NCBI GenBank assembly: GCA_023436065.1
Contig: JAEZKU010000041.1
Span: 1-12,025 of the forward strand
Length of the DNA: 12,025 nt
Reading direction: 5' to 3'
DNA from: Bacillota bacterium
GTDB lineage: Bacteria > Bacillota > Clostridia > Lachnospirales > Lachnospiraceae
Each line of letters opens with the position of its first letter. Within the stretch, counting starts at the first letter, position 1. A program made the translations under genes and the position numbers. The notes under the pieces were generated by a model. The model did no database searches. It was not told the DNA's origin and saw only the letters and a list, made by a program, of their open reading frames with translations. This document shows positions 1-6,065 of this stretch, one piece after another.

Positions 1-161
1 TGGTCATCGTCACGCACGAAATGCAATTTGCGCGCGAAGTAGCCGATAAGGTTATATTTATGGATAACGGCTCCATCGTGGAATGCGGTGTGCCCGAGGA
101 GCTATTTTCAAACCCGAAGGAGCAGCGCACCAAACAGTTCCTGGAGCGCTATTCAGGCTAA
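1..161 (+). CDS. Polar amino-acid ABC transporter ATP-binding protein, C-terminal part (GlnQ/HisP family)
   Basis: Only the last 52 codons are present, read from base 3 to the TAA at 159-161; the gene starts before the window. The visible part begins just before the H-loop (VIVTHEMQFAREVADKV), continues with a FMDNG-I-VE-G strand typical of the ABC nucleotide-binding domain, and ends with NPKEQRTKQFLERYSG. That ending is characteristic of the GlnQ/HisP/ArtP class, where 'R(T/A)(K/R)xFL' closes the protein. The family energises uptake of polar amino acids such as glutamine, arginine or cystine at the cytoplasmic face of the membrane; the exact substrate cannot be read from this fragment. It is normally the last gene of a binding protein-permease-ATPase operon, which fits the stop followed by a stem-loop and non-coding DNA. 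It appears unrelated to the sugar operon to the right. Confidence 0.9.
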   Translation, partial: VIVTHEMQFAREVADKVIFMDNGSIVECGVPEELFSNPKEQRTKQFLERYSG

Positions 162-163
162 TA

Positions 164-203
164 CCGCTTTGACGGTTTCGTTTTACAGGAAACTCAAAAG
201 CGG
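164..203 (+). other. Stem-loop after the amino-acid ABC ATPase gene
   Basis: Two bases after the stop codon, CCGCTTTGA pairs with TCAAAAGCGG (one bulged base). Inside it GTTTC pairs with GAAAC around a 9-nt loop. No T-run follows, so this is more likely a 3' mRNA-stabilising or weak termination structure than a classical terminator. Confidence 0.4.
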
Positions 204-263
204 CTGAAGGGATTGCCGATGCAGTACTTAGAAAACATTAAATTTATAGATTTTTGAAGTGTT

Positions 264-285
264 GTGCGTAAAATGTGCGTTAAAT
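264..285. repeat. Tandem 11-bp direct repeat, candidate integrase arm-type sites
   Basis: TGTGCGTAAAA (264-274) is followed immediately by TGTGCGTTAAA (275-285), identical at 10 of 11 positions. Short tandem direct repeats beside a tRNA-derived core are typical of the arm-type binding sites of tyrosine integrases. Here they lie 80 bp from the tRNA fragment at 365-410. The repeat is seen directly; the integrase role is inference, since no intact integrase gene is in the window. Confidence 0.45.
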
Positions 286-325
286 CGAAGAATTAAGGCC
301 GACAAGATTGCAAAATGAGCAATAG

Positions 326-362
326 AAAAACCCCGGAAACTTAAAGTTTCTCGGGGTTTTTA
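326..362. terminator. Strong bidirectional Rho-independent terminator
   Basis: AAAAACCCCG-GAAAC pairs with GTTTC-TCGGGGTTTTT around a TTAAA loop, with a single bulged base. A run of five or more Ts follows on the plus strand and a run of five Ts on the minus strand, so it can act in both directions. On the minus strand it sits 3 bp past the CCA end of the tRNA fragment, where a tRNA terminator would be. On the plus strand it would stop read-through from the amino-acid ABC gene. Confidence 0.9.
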
Positions 363-364
363 AC

Positions 365-410
365 TGGCGCGCCCGACACGATTCGAACGTGCGACCTACA
401 GAGTCGGAGT
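365..410 (-). pseudogene. 3' half of tRNA-Arg (anticodon CCG); likely attachment-site core
   Basis: Read on the minus strand, this has U33, anticodon CCG (405-407), A37, the 3' anticodon-stem strand TCTGT, variable loop AGGTC and T-arm GCACG-TTCGAAT-CGTGT. The acceptor strand CGGGCGC, discriminator G and an encoded CCA (365-367) follow. These match the 3' half of a bacterial tRNA-Arg. The matching 5' half is absent: the bases that should form anticodon-stem positions 27-31 do not pair, and no D-arm or CGGGCGC complement follows at higher coordinates. The break at the anticodon loop is a classic crossover boundary for tyrosine integrases that use tRNA 3' ends, so I read it as an att core left by integration. 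A simple deletion of the tRNA 5' half is the alternative. It cannot give a functional tRNA. Confidence 0.8.
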
Positions 411-546
411 TGAAAATTGATCAAATCACGTGTATGCACATGAAGCTACATATGGACAATATTATAGTAATCCCGGGAGGTGATCTCATTTGCGTCATAT
501 TAAGGATGAGTATACTAACGGAACAAGAGAATCCGTTAAGGGAAAT
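411..546. other. Non-coding stretch after the tRNA fragment
   Basis: No convincing gene. The one notable signal is a good Shine-Dalgarno (GGGAGGTGAT, 475-484) six bases before a TTG codon at 490, which opens a frame of only 23 codons (stop 559-561) with no recognisable product. It may be the truncated 5' end of a mobile-element gene. Confidence 0.4.
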
Positions 547-818
547 TTACACTCGTACTGAGTTTCTGCTTAGCGTTGACCGGTTTATCCTGCTCTGCCC
601 ACGTAGATGGTGGATCTCCTCGGCACATCTTCGTAGTCGGCCTTGGAGCTGACCAGCTTTAAAAGCTGTGTTTGTAGTTCTTCCAGGCGGCTATCTATGT
701 CGGCTAAGGTCTGGTCATTTTCTTTAGATCCTACCAAACTCAACACCCACTGCGAGTAGTCGAGGCGATTAACGACTGACTGCGTGATGGCTGTTAAATC
801 CCAATTTTGTCTGTAAAC
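547..818 (-). pseudogene. Frameshifted C-terminal remnant of a serine site-specific recombinase
   Basis: In the minus frame open from 818 the translation includes LADIDSRLEELQTQLLKL followed by VSSKADYEDV. After bases 622-624 one base appears to be missing. Reading on in the neighbouring frame gives EEIHHLRGQ and stops at 547-549. The combined pattern (DIDxRLxELQxxLLxL, then ADYEDVA-EEIHxLR) is what I know from the coiled-coil and C-terminal region of large serine recombinases on Firmicute mobile elements. The N-terminal resolvase domain, the zinc-ribbon region and a start codon are missing. The upstream limit is an in-frame stop at 819-821. So this is a decayed fragment about 90 codons long with at least one frameshift. 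It supports a mobile-element origin for this region. Family assignment is from memory of the motif. Confidence 0.55.
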
Positions 819-840
819 TTAACAAAACAAATCAAGGCGT

Positions 841-1107
841 CTAAGATGTGATTCCGTAGAGTGCCTTGCTCGTTTTCAATCTTATTCTTCTATATCCACC
901 GTCAAGCCAGACTTGAAGTGTTAATGGATTTTGTAGGATATTAAACGCACTGTCAAGGATGGCGGGAGCAGCACGGAATACCTCGGGATGATCGACATTT
1001 ATTCCTGATACAATTTCGATACGCGTGCAAGCTATGATGTCCTTCAAGAATAAATGCTTGGGGGACTTTTCATAAAAAGAGCGGCTTATTTCCTGCTTGC
1101 GATACTG
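841..1107 (-). pseudogene. Unidentified reading-frame fragment
   Basis: A minus-strand frame stays open for 88 codons between stops at 1108-1110 and 841-843. It has no ATG, and the internal TTG at 1045-1047 lacks a good ribosome binding site. The peptide (including IEIVSGINVDHPEVFRAAPA and VWLDGGYRRIRLKT) looks protein-like rather than random, but I do not recognise it. It follows the recombinase remnant in the same orientation, so it may be another decayed mobile-element piece. Spurious coding cannot be excluded. Confidence 0.25.
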
Positions 1108-1123
1108 TTACGTATCCATAGCA

Positions 1124-1157
1124 CAAGCGGTTATCCAAACTTCGCATTATGTTTATC
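1124..1157 (+). repeat. 34-bp repeat, left copy, upstream of the DHFR-like gene
   Basis: It consists of CAAGCGGTTATC, a short spacer, then CTTCGCATTATGTTTATC. It matches 2009-2042 in the same orientation at 29 of 34 positions. The two halves also resemble each other as imperfect direct repeats with about 17-bp spacing. I do not know a named repeat family for it. Confidence 0.7.
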
Positions 1158-1365
1158 AGCAGCTACTTTTAATGACAGCATACATATAAAAAAGGCCAGG
1201 TGCCCGTTTGTTGTCAAGTTAGCACTCACTAATATGTGTTATCTTAAAAGTAATGTTTTTTGTTTAAATTTGCTTAAAGAACTAAATCGTTCAGCACCAT
1301 CTGAAATGGCTGAACAAGCAGACCTTGGTCTCGTTGGAAACTGAAAATTGGAGGTTGTTATTGAA
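1158..1365. other. AT-rich leader before the DHFR-like gene
   Basis: AT-rich and without a convincing gene. It contains a possible -35-like TTGTCA near 1211 but no well-spaced -10 that I would defend. The ribosome binding site GGAGG (1350-1354) for the following gene lies at its end. The stretch from 1054 on the plus strand is open in one frame but crosses the repeat and has no ribosome binding site. Confidence 0.35.
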
Positions 1366-1926
1366 ATGGGTAAACTGATCTACGCTGCTAACATATCATT
1401 GGACGGTTACATTGAGGACGAGCACGGCAATATCGAGTGGGCAATTTCCGATGAAGAAACGTATGCATTCTGGACTGACTTCCAGCGGACGATTGGCACC
1501 TACCTCTACGGGCGTCGAATGTACGAGTCGATGGTGTACTGGGAGACGGCGAGCACCAGCGGCGATCAACCGGAGGTAATGCGGGAATTCGCGCAGATCT
1601 GGCGGGCGGCTGAGAAGATCGTGGATTCCCGGACGCTTCAGGCGGTTTCAAGCGCCAACACTATGATCGAGCGCGAGTTCTATCCTGATGCGATCAGGAG
1701 GCTGAAGGAGTCCTCAGGAGCCGATATTACGATTACCGGCCCCGAGCTTGCTGGGCAGGCGATGAGCGCGGGACTGATCGACGAGTGTCATCTGCTTCTT
1801 AATCCGATCGTCTTGGGTGGAGGTAAGCGGGCATTACCGGAAAACCTCCGCATGCGGCTTGATCTGCTCGATGAGCACCGCTTCCGCAGCGGCGTTATTC
1901 AGCTTCACTACCGCATGATCATTTGA
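1366..1926 (+). CDS. Dihydrofolate reductase family protein (RibD C-terminal-like domain)
   Basis: This 186-residue cytosolic protein belongs to the DHFR/RibD-C fold family. It opens with GKLIYAANISLDGYIED, the family's first strand and SLDGY motif. Mid-protein it has YGRRMYE, the NADPH-contact region in this family, and later ITGPELAGQAMSAGLIDE, then LLLNPIVLGGGK-ALPE. Length fits the YyaP/YwjB-like small reductases, which bind NADPH and whose physiological substrate is usually unknown. I chose the ATG at 1366 because GGAGG lies 11 bases upstream; the frame is also open from a TTG at 1348, but that codon precedes the ribosome binding site. It is visibly richer in GC than the AT-rich DNA on both sides and is bracketed by 34-bp repeats, which suggests acquisition as a discrete unit. 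Whether it is a true folate reductase cannot be decided here. Confidence 0.9.
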   Translation: MGKLIYAANISLDGYIEDEHGNIEWAISDEETYAFWTDFQRTIGTYLYGRRMYESMVYWETASTSGDQPEVMREFAQIWRAAEKIVDSRTLQAVSSANTMIEREFYPDAIRRLKESSGADITITGPELAGQAMSAGLIDECHLLLNPIVLGGGKRALPENLRMRLDLLDEHRFRSGVIQLHYRMII

Positions 1927-1990
1927 CCGCGATGCTAGAATGAGCATCTCCTCCTCATGCTATAAATTCGACCTGATCTGTTTATTAAAA

Positions 1991-2053
1991 CTTCGCATTA
2001 TGTTAACTCAAGCGGTTATCTGAGCTTCTCATTATGTTTAACCCGAGCGGTTA
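1991..2053 (+). repeat. Tandem array of the 34/35-bp repeat, right side of the DHFR-like gene
   Basis: Alternating half-units run CTTCGCATTATGTTAAC, CAAGCGGTTATC, CTTCTCATTATGTTTAAC, then GAGCGGTTAT. The period is about 34-35 bp. The segment 2009-2042 aligns with the single copy at 1124-1157. The arrangement looks like clustered binding or recombination sites; which protein uses them is not visible. Confidence 0.7.
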
Positions 2054-2069
2054 TATTCAGTTATAGACA

Positions 2070-2101
2070 AAACTGACGCCGCTGAAAACCGACGCCAGTT
2101 T
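2070..2101 (-). terminator. Hairpin terminator of the sugar operon (minus strand)
   Basis: In minus-strand RNA the 11-nt arms AAACUGGCGUC and GGCGUCAGUUU pair completely, using two G-U pairs, around a 10-nt loop and are followed by a short U-run. On the plus strand the same two positions would be A-C mismatches, so the structure favours the minus strand. It lies 183 bp past the last operon gene. Confidence 0.55.
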
Positions 2102-2284
2102 GCCTAATCCTTTTACCTGCGACTGGGTTTTTTATTTGGATCTATTCTTTCGGTCTCACTACAGGCACTTAATAGCTGTTTGTGCATGGATTTGGAGCAG
2201 ACTGATGGACAGGCGTGATCTTCTGGTTTATTTCTGCGGGCGAGTCCGTTGGTCTTGTTTACCCATCCTACCCTCAAGCCATTA

Positions 2285-3463
2285 TTATAGGATAAATATC
2301 TCCTTGCGATAATTCGTTAGGCTGTCCGCGCCTTCTTTTCCGACGCGGACGCTGTCCTCGACGCGAAGGCCATATCCGTCCTTGTTGCCCAGAAAAACAT
2401 CGATGCAGTAGGTCATGTTCTCCTTAAGCATGTAATCGGAATTGGACTCAATCCATGGTGGCTCGCCCTCCATCAGTCCCGTAGCGTGGCAGGGCCCGTA
2501 TAACAGCCAATCGACGTGGCCGTTTCGGGTCATCGTTGCATAATAGGCGTCGGCTACATTTCGGGCATTGTTGCCTGCAAACAGTGCAGCGCTTATTGCT
2601 TCGTGCGCTTCATAGCCGGACTTGATCGCATCAATCATCCACTGATCGGGTTTACCGAGTATCACCTGCCGTCCGATGGAGGAGGCATAGCCTTCATACC
2701 GTGCTCCCACGCCAAGGTGAACCAGATCGCCGTTCTCGATCACCTTCTGGCGTGCCCGGCTGATAGCCTGGTCCGATCCTTTTCCGGAAAGCACCCACAT
2801 GGGATAGGCTTCGTTCTCGCCACCCAATTCGTATATTTTCGCGCACGCAAGCCCTCTTACCTGCAATTCCGTCATGCCCGGCCTGATGTTCTCGATCACG
2901 TAGTCCATGGCTTTTGCCGATATGCTGCCGGCATGGCGCATGCAGGCGATCTCATTTTCCGACTTTATCATGCGAAGGTTCATGATGATAGAGTCCCCAT
3001 GGATAACCTCAGCTTCTCCAAACTGCTTGACGGCTTGCCGGAAGTCATCATACACGATCTTGGGGGCCAGGTTGTAGCCTGCAATGGCCGCTTTTTGCAT
3101 TGAAGCACCCTGAAGCACGTCCTCTATCGCATCGCTGAATTGGTCGAGCGTAGATCCCGGATATTCTGGGTTGGAAGACTCCCTGAAGGATTTAATCCTG
3201 CGAATATCGCCGATACGCGACCTGTCCTTGGCATATGTCAGGCTTTCCGGGCCGATGAGCAAGATCGGATCACCCTTTTGGCCAAGCAGAACGCCAGCCG
3301 TCTCAAAGGAAGGCCAATAATCGCATAAATAGCGGACAAACTGGGGTTCCGCCTCGTTTCCGAACGCAAGCAGAACATCGATGCCCTCCTCTACCATCAG
3401 CTTCTGAACGTTCTTTGCCCGTTCAAAAAACTCTTGGTTCGGGATCATAATACGGTTTTTCAT
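2285..3463 (-). CDS. Creatinase/M24-like protein 2, lacking the aminopeptidase metal site
   Basis: This 392-residue cytosolic protein has an N-terminal creatinase-type domain (about 1-160) and a C-terminal pita-bread domain (about 165-392). True M24 peptidases bind two metals through D, D, H, E, E. Aligned by eye, these positions here are G251 (in VHLGVGARYEGY), S262, H326 (in CHATGL), D355 and E369 (in RVEDSV). Both aspartates are gone, so ordinary metal-dependent aminopeptidase activity is unlikely. Non-peptidase members of this fold include creatinase, ectoine hydrolase (DoeA) and DMSP lyase DddP. I prefer the ATG at 3463 because AAGGAG lies 8 bases upstream; a TTG at 3484 lies before that site. 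It is the last operon gene, starting 17 bp after the mutarotase gene, and is paralogous to the protein at 3805-4992. Automated annotation would call it Xaa-Pro aminopeptidase. Confidence 0.85.
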   Translation of the reverse strand: MKNRIMIPNQEFFERAKNVQKLMVEEGIDVLLAFGNEAEPQFVRYLCDYWPSFETAGVLLGQKGDPILLIGPESLTYAKDRSRIGDIRRIKSFRESSNPEYPGSTLDQFSDAIEDVLQGASMQKAAIAGYNLAPKIVYDDFRQAVKQFGEAEVIHGDSIIMNLRMIKSENEIACMRHAGSISAKAMDYVIENIRPGMTELQVRGLACAKIYELGGENEAYPMWVLSGKGSDQAISRARQKVIENGDLVHLGVGARYEGYASSIGRQVILGKPDQWMIDAIKSGYEAHEAISAALFAGNNARNVADAYYATMTRNGHVDWLLYGPCHATGLMEGEPPWIESNSDYMLKENMTYCIDVFLGNKDGYGLRVEDSVRVGKEGADSLTNYRKEIFIL

Positions 3464-3480
3464 AACTGATCTCTCCTTAT

Positions 3481-3795
3481 TCAATCCAGTTCAAACACCT
3501 GTCTGAGCTTCGGATGATGGCCGGTCTGCGGATCCTTAGGGGCCACCATCACGTCCTTCATATACTCGCCCCACCGCGCGACAACCTGGCTGTTTGTCTG
3601 CATTCTGGCAGCATACTCGTTATCGTCGCATTCATAGTAGCCAAAGAGTTCGTTGCCGACGTTCCAGATTGAATAATTGCGAACGCCAGCCGCCTTGAGA
3701 ACATTGACCATTTCGGGCCAAATTCCATCATGCCGTCGGATATATTCCTCCAGCATGCCATCTAGAACTGTACCTTTCCAAGCAAATTTCGGCAT
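3481..3795 (-). CDS. rhaM: L-rhamnose mutarotase-like protein (RhaM family)
   Basis: At 104 residues it has the normal length of RhaM, a cytosolic ferredoxin-like-fold enzyme that interconverts alpha and beta anomers of L-rhamnose and, in some members, related sugars. The key segment LEEYIRRHDGIWPEM places Y18 and H22 at the same numbers as the catalytic residues of the E. coli enzyme. NYSIW, FGYYE and the closing RWGEYMKDVM also match the family. The ATG at 3795 has AGGAGG overlapping the TAG stop of the preceding M24-like gene, so the two are probably translationally coupled. It is sandwiched between two creatinase-like genes, with no rhamnose isomerase, rhamnulokinase or aldolase in the window. 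The real substrate may therefore be another sugar, and the symbol is given by family resemblance. Confidence 0.9.
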   Translation of the reverse strand: MPKFAWKGTVLDGMLEEYIRRHDGIWPEMVNVLKAAGVRNYSIWNVGNELFGYYECDDNEYAARMQTNSQVVARWGEYMKDVMVAPKDPQTGHHPKLRQVFELD

Positions 3796-3804
3796 GCAAT
3801 CCTC

Positions 3805-4992
3805 CTAGCGCTGCTCCCGAAGCCACTTCTTGCAGTAAGCGTTTACAAAAGGCGAGAGCGATTGGGCACCGTCCTCGGTAATAACAAACCCTTCCTCGAT
3901 GCGGTTGGAGCCGCCCTGCAAGCCAAAGAGACTGATGTCGGTATTTACCGTCATGCCGGGCAAAAATACTGCCTCTGTGCTTTCGTTCGGATAGGGCGAT
4001 TCCGCTTCGGCACAGCCGATGCCGTGCAGAGGCGGATACAAGTCGTATTCTGCAAGTCCTTCGGCCCTGAACAAACCACGAATCGCGCATACGAAATCTT
4101 TCATGGGTTTGCCTGGCTTAAGGTGAGGCACACCGGCCGCAGATGCACGGATCAGTACGTCGATGACCCGTTTTGTCTGAGGGGTTATATCCCCCACGGC
4201 AAACGGCGCTTCGCAGGTGGCCACGTAGCCCTGATACTGAATGGCCAACGCGCACATGATCATATCGCCATTTTCAATAACTTTGTCCGTAGGCCTCCCG
4301 ATTATGGTGTGAGACCGTTCACCCGAACCGAATACGGTGAATATGACCTGCTCGGCCCCTTCTTTACGAGCCGCGCCTTCCGCAATGCCTGCGGCCTGGA
4401 TCTCGGTCTTTCCGATCAGATCCGCCTCCATCAGCACCTGAAAGGCCGAATCGGCGATGCGCGCCGCCTCTTTGAGGCAGGCGATCTCATTCATGCTTTT
4501 CTCGCGGCGTAACTCAAACAGCAAGTCGTTGCTGTCGACAATCTCCACTTCGAATGCTTGTGCAATGGTTCTATAAAGATGCGTCGAGGCAGCGTCGATG
4601 CCCACGAATCCCAGACGCTTGAGCTCCCCGCTCTTACGCAGTTCGCCTGCCAAAGCTCTAAAGTTGGTATAGTTTGCAAGGGGATACTCTATTTCGTCGG
4701 GTACTGTAACGCATAGGAAATCGGGTAGCAGCCGAATATCGGGCCAAACTGACATTTCCTCGGCTACCTTCTGCCCTTCCGGCGCGCAAAGCACTATCGG
4801 CTGGCCGTGAAGCCCCAGCAGCATAGCTCCCCGCTCGAACATCGGCCAGAAATTCGATACATAGCGGAGGTTTTCCTTGCGGTATTCATCGCCATATACG
4901 AGCAAGGCGTCGAGTTGGTCGCGCGCCATCAGCTTCTTGATGCGCTCGACTCGTTGTTCAAATTCTTCTCTGGGAATTTTTACATTGCTCAT
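3805..4992 (-). CDS. Creatinase/M24-like protein 1, lacking the aminopeptidase metal site
   Basis: This is a 395-residue cytosolic protein with a creatinase N-domain (about 1-160, e.g. LDALLVYGDEYRKENLRY) and a pita-bread domain. At the five metal-ligand positions I find A248 (in MIMCALAIQYQGY), T259, H323 (in LHGIG), D352 and E366 (in RIEEGF). As in its neighbour, both aspartates are lost while the HGxG histidine and last glutamate remain. That resembles metal-independent creatinase more than prolidase. It is clearly paralogous to the protein at 2285-3463 (shared LRY-x3-FW/YWP, RGAMLLG-like and ENGD segments). The ATG at 4992 is chosen because AGGTGGAG precedes it by 7 bases; a GTG at 5004 would overlap that site. 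The substrate is unknown. A heteromer with the second M24-like protein is possible but unproven. Confidence 0.85.
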   Translation of the reverse strand: MSNVKIPREEFEQRVERIKKLMARDQLDALLVYGDEYRKENLRYVSNFWPMFERGAMLLGLHGQPIVLCAPEGQKVAEEMSVWPDIRLLPDFLCVTVPDEIEYPLANYTNFRALAGELRKSGELKRLGFVGIDAASTHLYRTIAQAFEVEIVDSNDLLFELRREKSMNEIACLKEAARIADSAFQVLMEADLIGKTEIQAAGIAEGAARKEGAEQVIFTVFGSGERSHTIIGRPTDKVIENGDMIMCALAIQYQGYVATCEAPFAVGDITPQTKRVIDVLIRASAAGVPHLKPGKPMKDFVCAIRGLFRAEGLAEYDLYPPLHGIGCAEAESPYPNESTEAVFLPGMTVNTDISLFGLQGGSNRIEEGFVITEDGAQSLSPFVNAYCKKWLREQR

Positions 4993-5093
4993 TTTTTTCT
5001 CCACCTTTTTTCTTTTTAAGGAACCGCGCCTGCGCCGTGAGAAACATTTGCAATCTATCGCGGTTTAACCATTGATTCATTTGAAGAGTAACG

Positions 5094-6065
5094 TTATGAT
5101 TTTTTATATCCGCCGCTGCGGATAACATCGATCAACACGGAGATGAGCAGGATGACGCCCTTGATAATCTGCTGCCAGAATGTGGGCACCGCCAGCATCG
5201 TGAGGCCGTTGGATATGGTGGTGAGCATGATGATACCCAAGAAGGTACCCCAAATGCTGCCCTTTCCGCCGTTGAGCGAGGTTCCTCCCAGAATGCAGGC
5301 AGAAATGATGGTCATTTCGTAGCCTTCGCCCGCAATCGGAAGGCCTGCGCCCGACTGCGCGGCCATCAAAATGCCCGAAACACCCGCCATCATGCCGTTG
5401 AGCGTATAAACAATCCAGATGACATTGTCGGTATTGATCCCCGAAAGATAACTCGCGCGCAGATTGCTGCCCGTTGCATAGACCTTTCGGCCAAACGCGG
5501 TGTTTTTGGACACATACCAGATGATGACAAAGATCACGATCATGAGTATGATGATAAACGGTAATGCGCCAATATAGCCCCGCCCGATCCATTTAAAAGG
5601 GGCGTCGTTGATTACGATGGAAATTCCGTCGTTGGAAAGATAGGCGATGCCGCGAAAGATACTCATGGTTGAAAGCGTGGTGATCATAGAGTTGATTTTC
5701 GCCTTGCTTACCATGATGCCGTTGAATGCGCCGCACAGGATACCAAGTATGAAGGACGCGATGATTGCAACCACGGTCGGTACGCCACTCTTTAGTAGCA
5801 GCGCGCAAACCATACCCGTAAGCGCCATGATGCCACCAACGGAAATATCGATGCATCCCTGGATCAGCACCAGCGTCATGGTCGTGGCCGTGATGCCGGT
5901 AATTGCGGAATATATGCCGATGTTAAGAAAGTTGTTAATGGATAAGAAGTGCTTGGACAATGCCGAGAATGCAATACAAATCAGAATATACGCCAACAGG
6001 ATTGTAAACTCGCTTCCGTTGTTCAGCCTCAGCCATTTTTTCATACTTTCGCTACGATTGTTCAT
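5094..6065 (-). CDS. Sugar ABC transporter permease (RbsC/BPD_transp_2 family)
   Basis: This 323-residue membrane protein has about eight to ten hydrophobic segments. The first is at about residues 18-40 after a short charged N-terminus, and the last is just before a basic tail ending GGYKKS. Family motifs include the VLIQGCIDISVGGIMALTG stretch, characteristic of ribose/galactose-type permeases, and the cytoplasmic coupling region near AFGRKVYATGSN with later ILGGTSLNGGKGSIWGT. It forms the membrane channel of the importer together with the neighbouring ATPase, probably as a homodimer since only one permease gene is present. ATG 6065 has GGAGG 7 bases upstream and overlaps the ATPase stop codon by 4 bp (ATGA), indicating coupled translation. 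An 88-bp gap separates it from the next gene; it contains no promoter or terminator that I can support. Confidence 0.93.
   Translation of the reverse strand: MNNRSESMKKWLRLNNGSEFTILLAYILICIAFSALSKHFLSINNFLNIGIYSAITGITATTMTLVLIQGCIDISVGGIMALTGMVCALLLKSGVPTVVAIIASFILGILCGAFNGIMVSKAKINSMITTLSTMSIFRGIAYLSNDGISIVINDAPFKWIGRGYIGALPFIIILMIVIFVIIWYVSKNTAFGRKVYATGSNLRASYLSGINTDNVIWIVYTLNGMMAGVSGILMAAQSGAGLPIAGEGYEMTIISACILGGTSLNGGKGSIWGTFLGIIMLTTISNGLTMLAVPTFWQQIIKGVILLISVLIDVIRSGGYKKS

Larger units (their letters stand above)
1927..2284. other. Intergenic region between convergent genes
   Basis: No convincing gene in 358 bp. It contains a weak hairpin just after the DHFR-like gene (GATGCT/AGCATC, 1931-1948, no T-run), the tandem repeat array at 1991-2053 and the minus-strand hairpin terminator at 2070-2101. 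On the plus strand a CCAGT/ACTGG stem with a long loop ends in GGGTTTTTTATTT near 2128-2138. This could terminate transcription of the DHFR-like gene but is a poor hairpin. Confidence 0.5.

Noticed and set aside
490..561. 23-codon frame starting at TTG with a strong Shine-Dalgarno
   Set aside because: The ribosome binding site is good, but the frame is very short and its product is not recognised; kept only as a possible truncated gene start.
1054..1344. Plus-strand open frame of 96 codons before the DHFR-like gene
   Set aside because: It has no ribosome binding site, crosses the 34-bp repeat, and its product has no recognisable feature apart from a short hydrophobic start.
3862..4512. Plus-strand open frame of 216 codons
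   Set aside because: It is antisense to the well-supported creatinase-like gene, without ribosome binding site or recognisable domain: a shadow of its codon pattern. The same holds for 2516-3103, 5647-6135 and 8421-8822 on the plus strand.
5005..5093. Possible internal promoter or terminator between permease and first M24-like gene
   Set aside because: Only a 7-bp AACCGCG/CGCGGTT inverted repeat with a loop of about 30 bases is present, with no T-run and no well-spaced -35/-10 pair.
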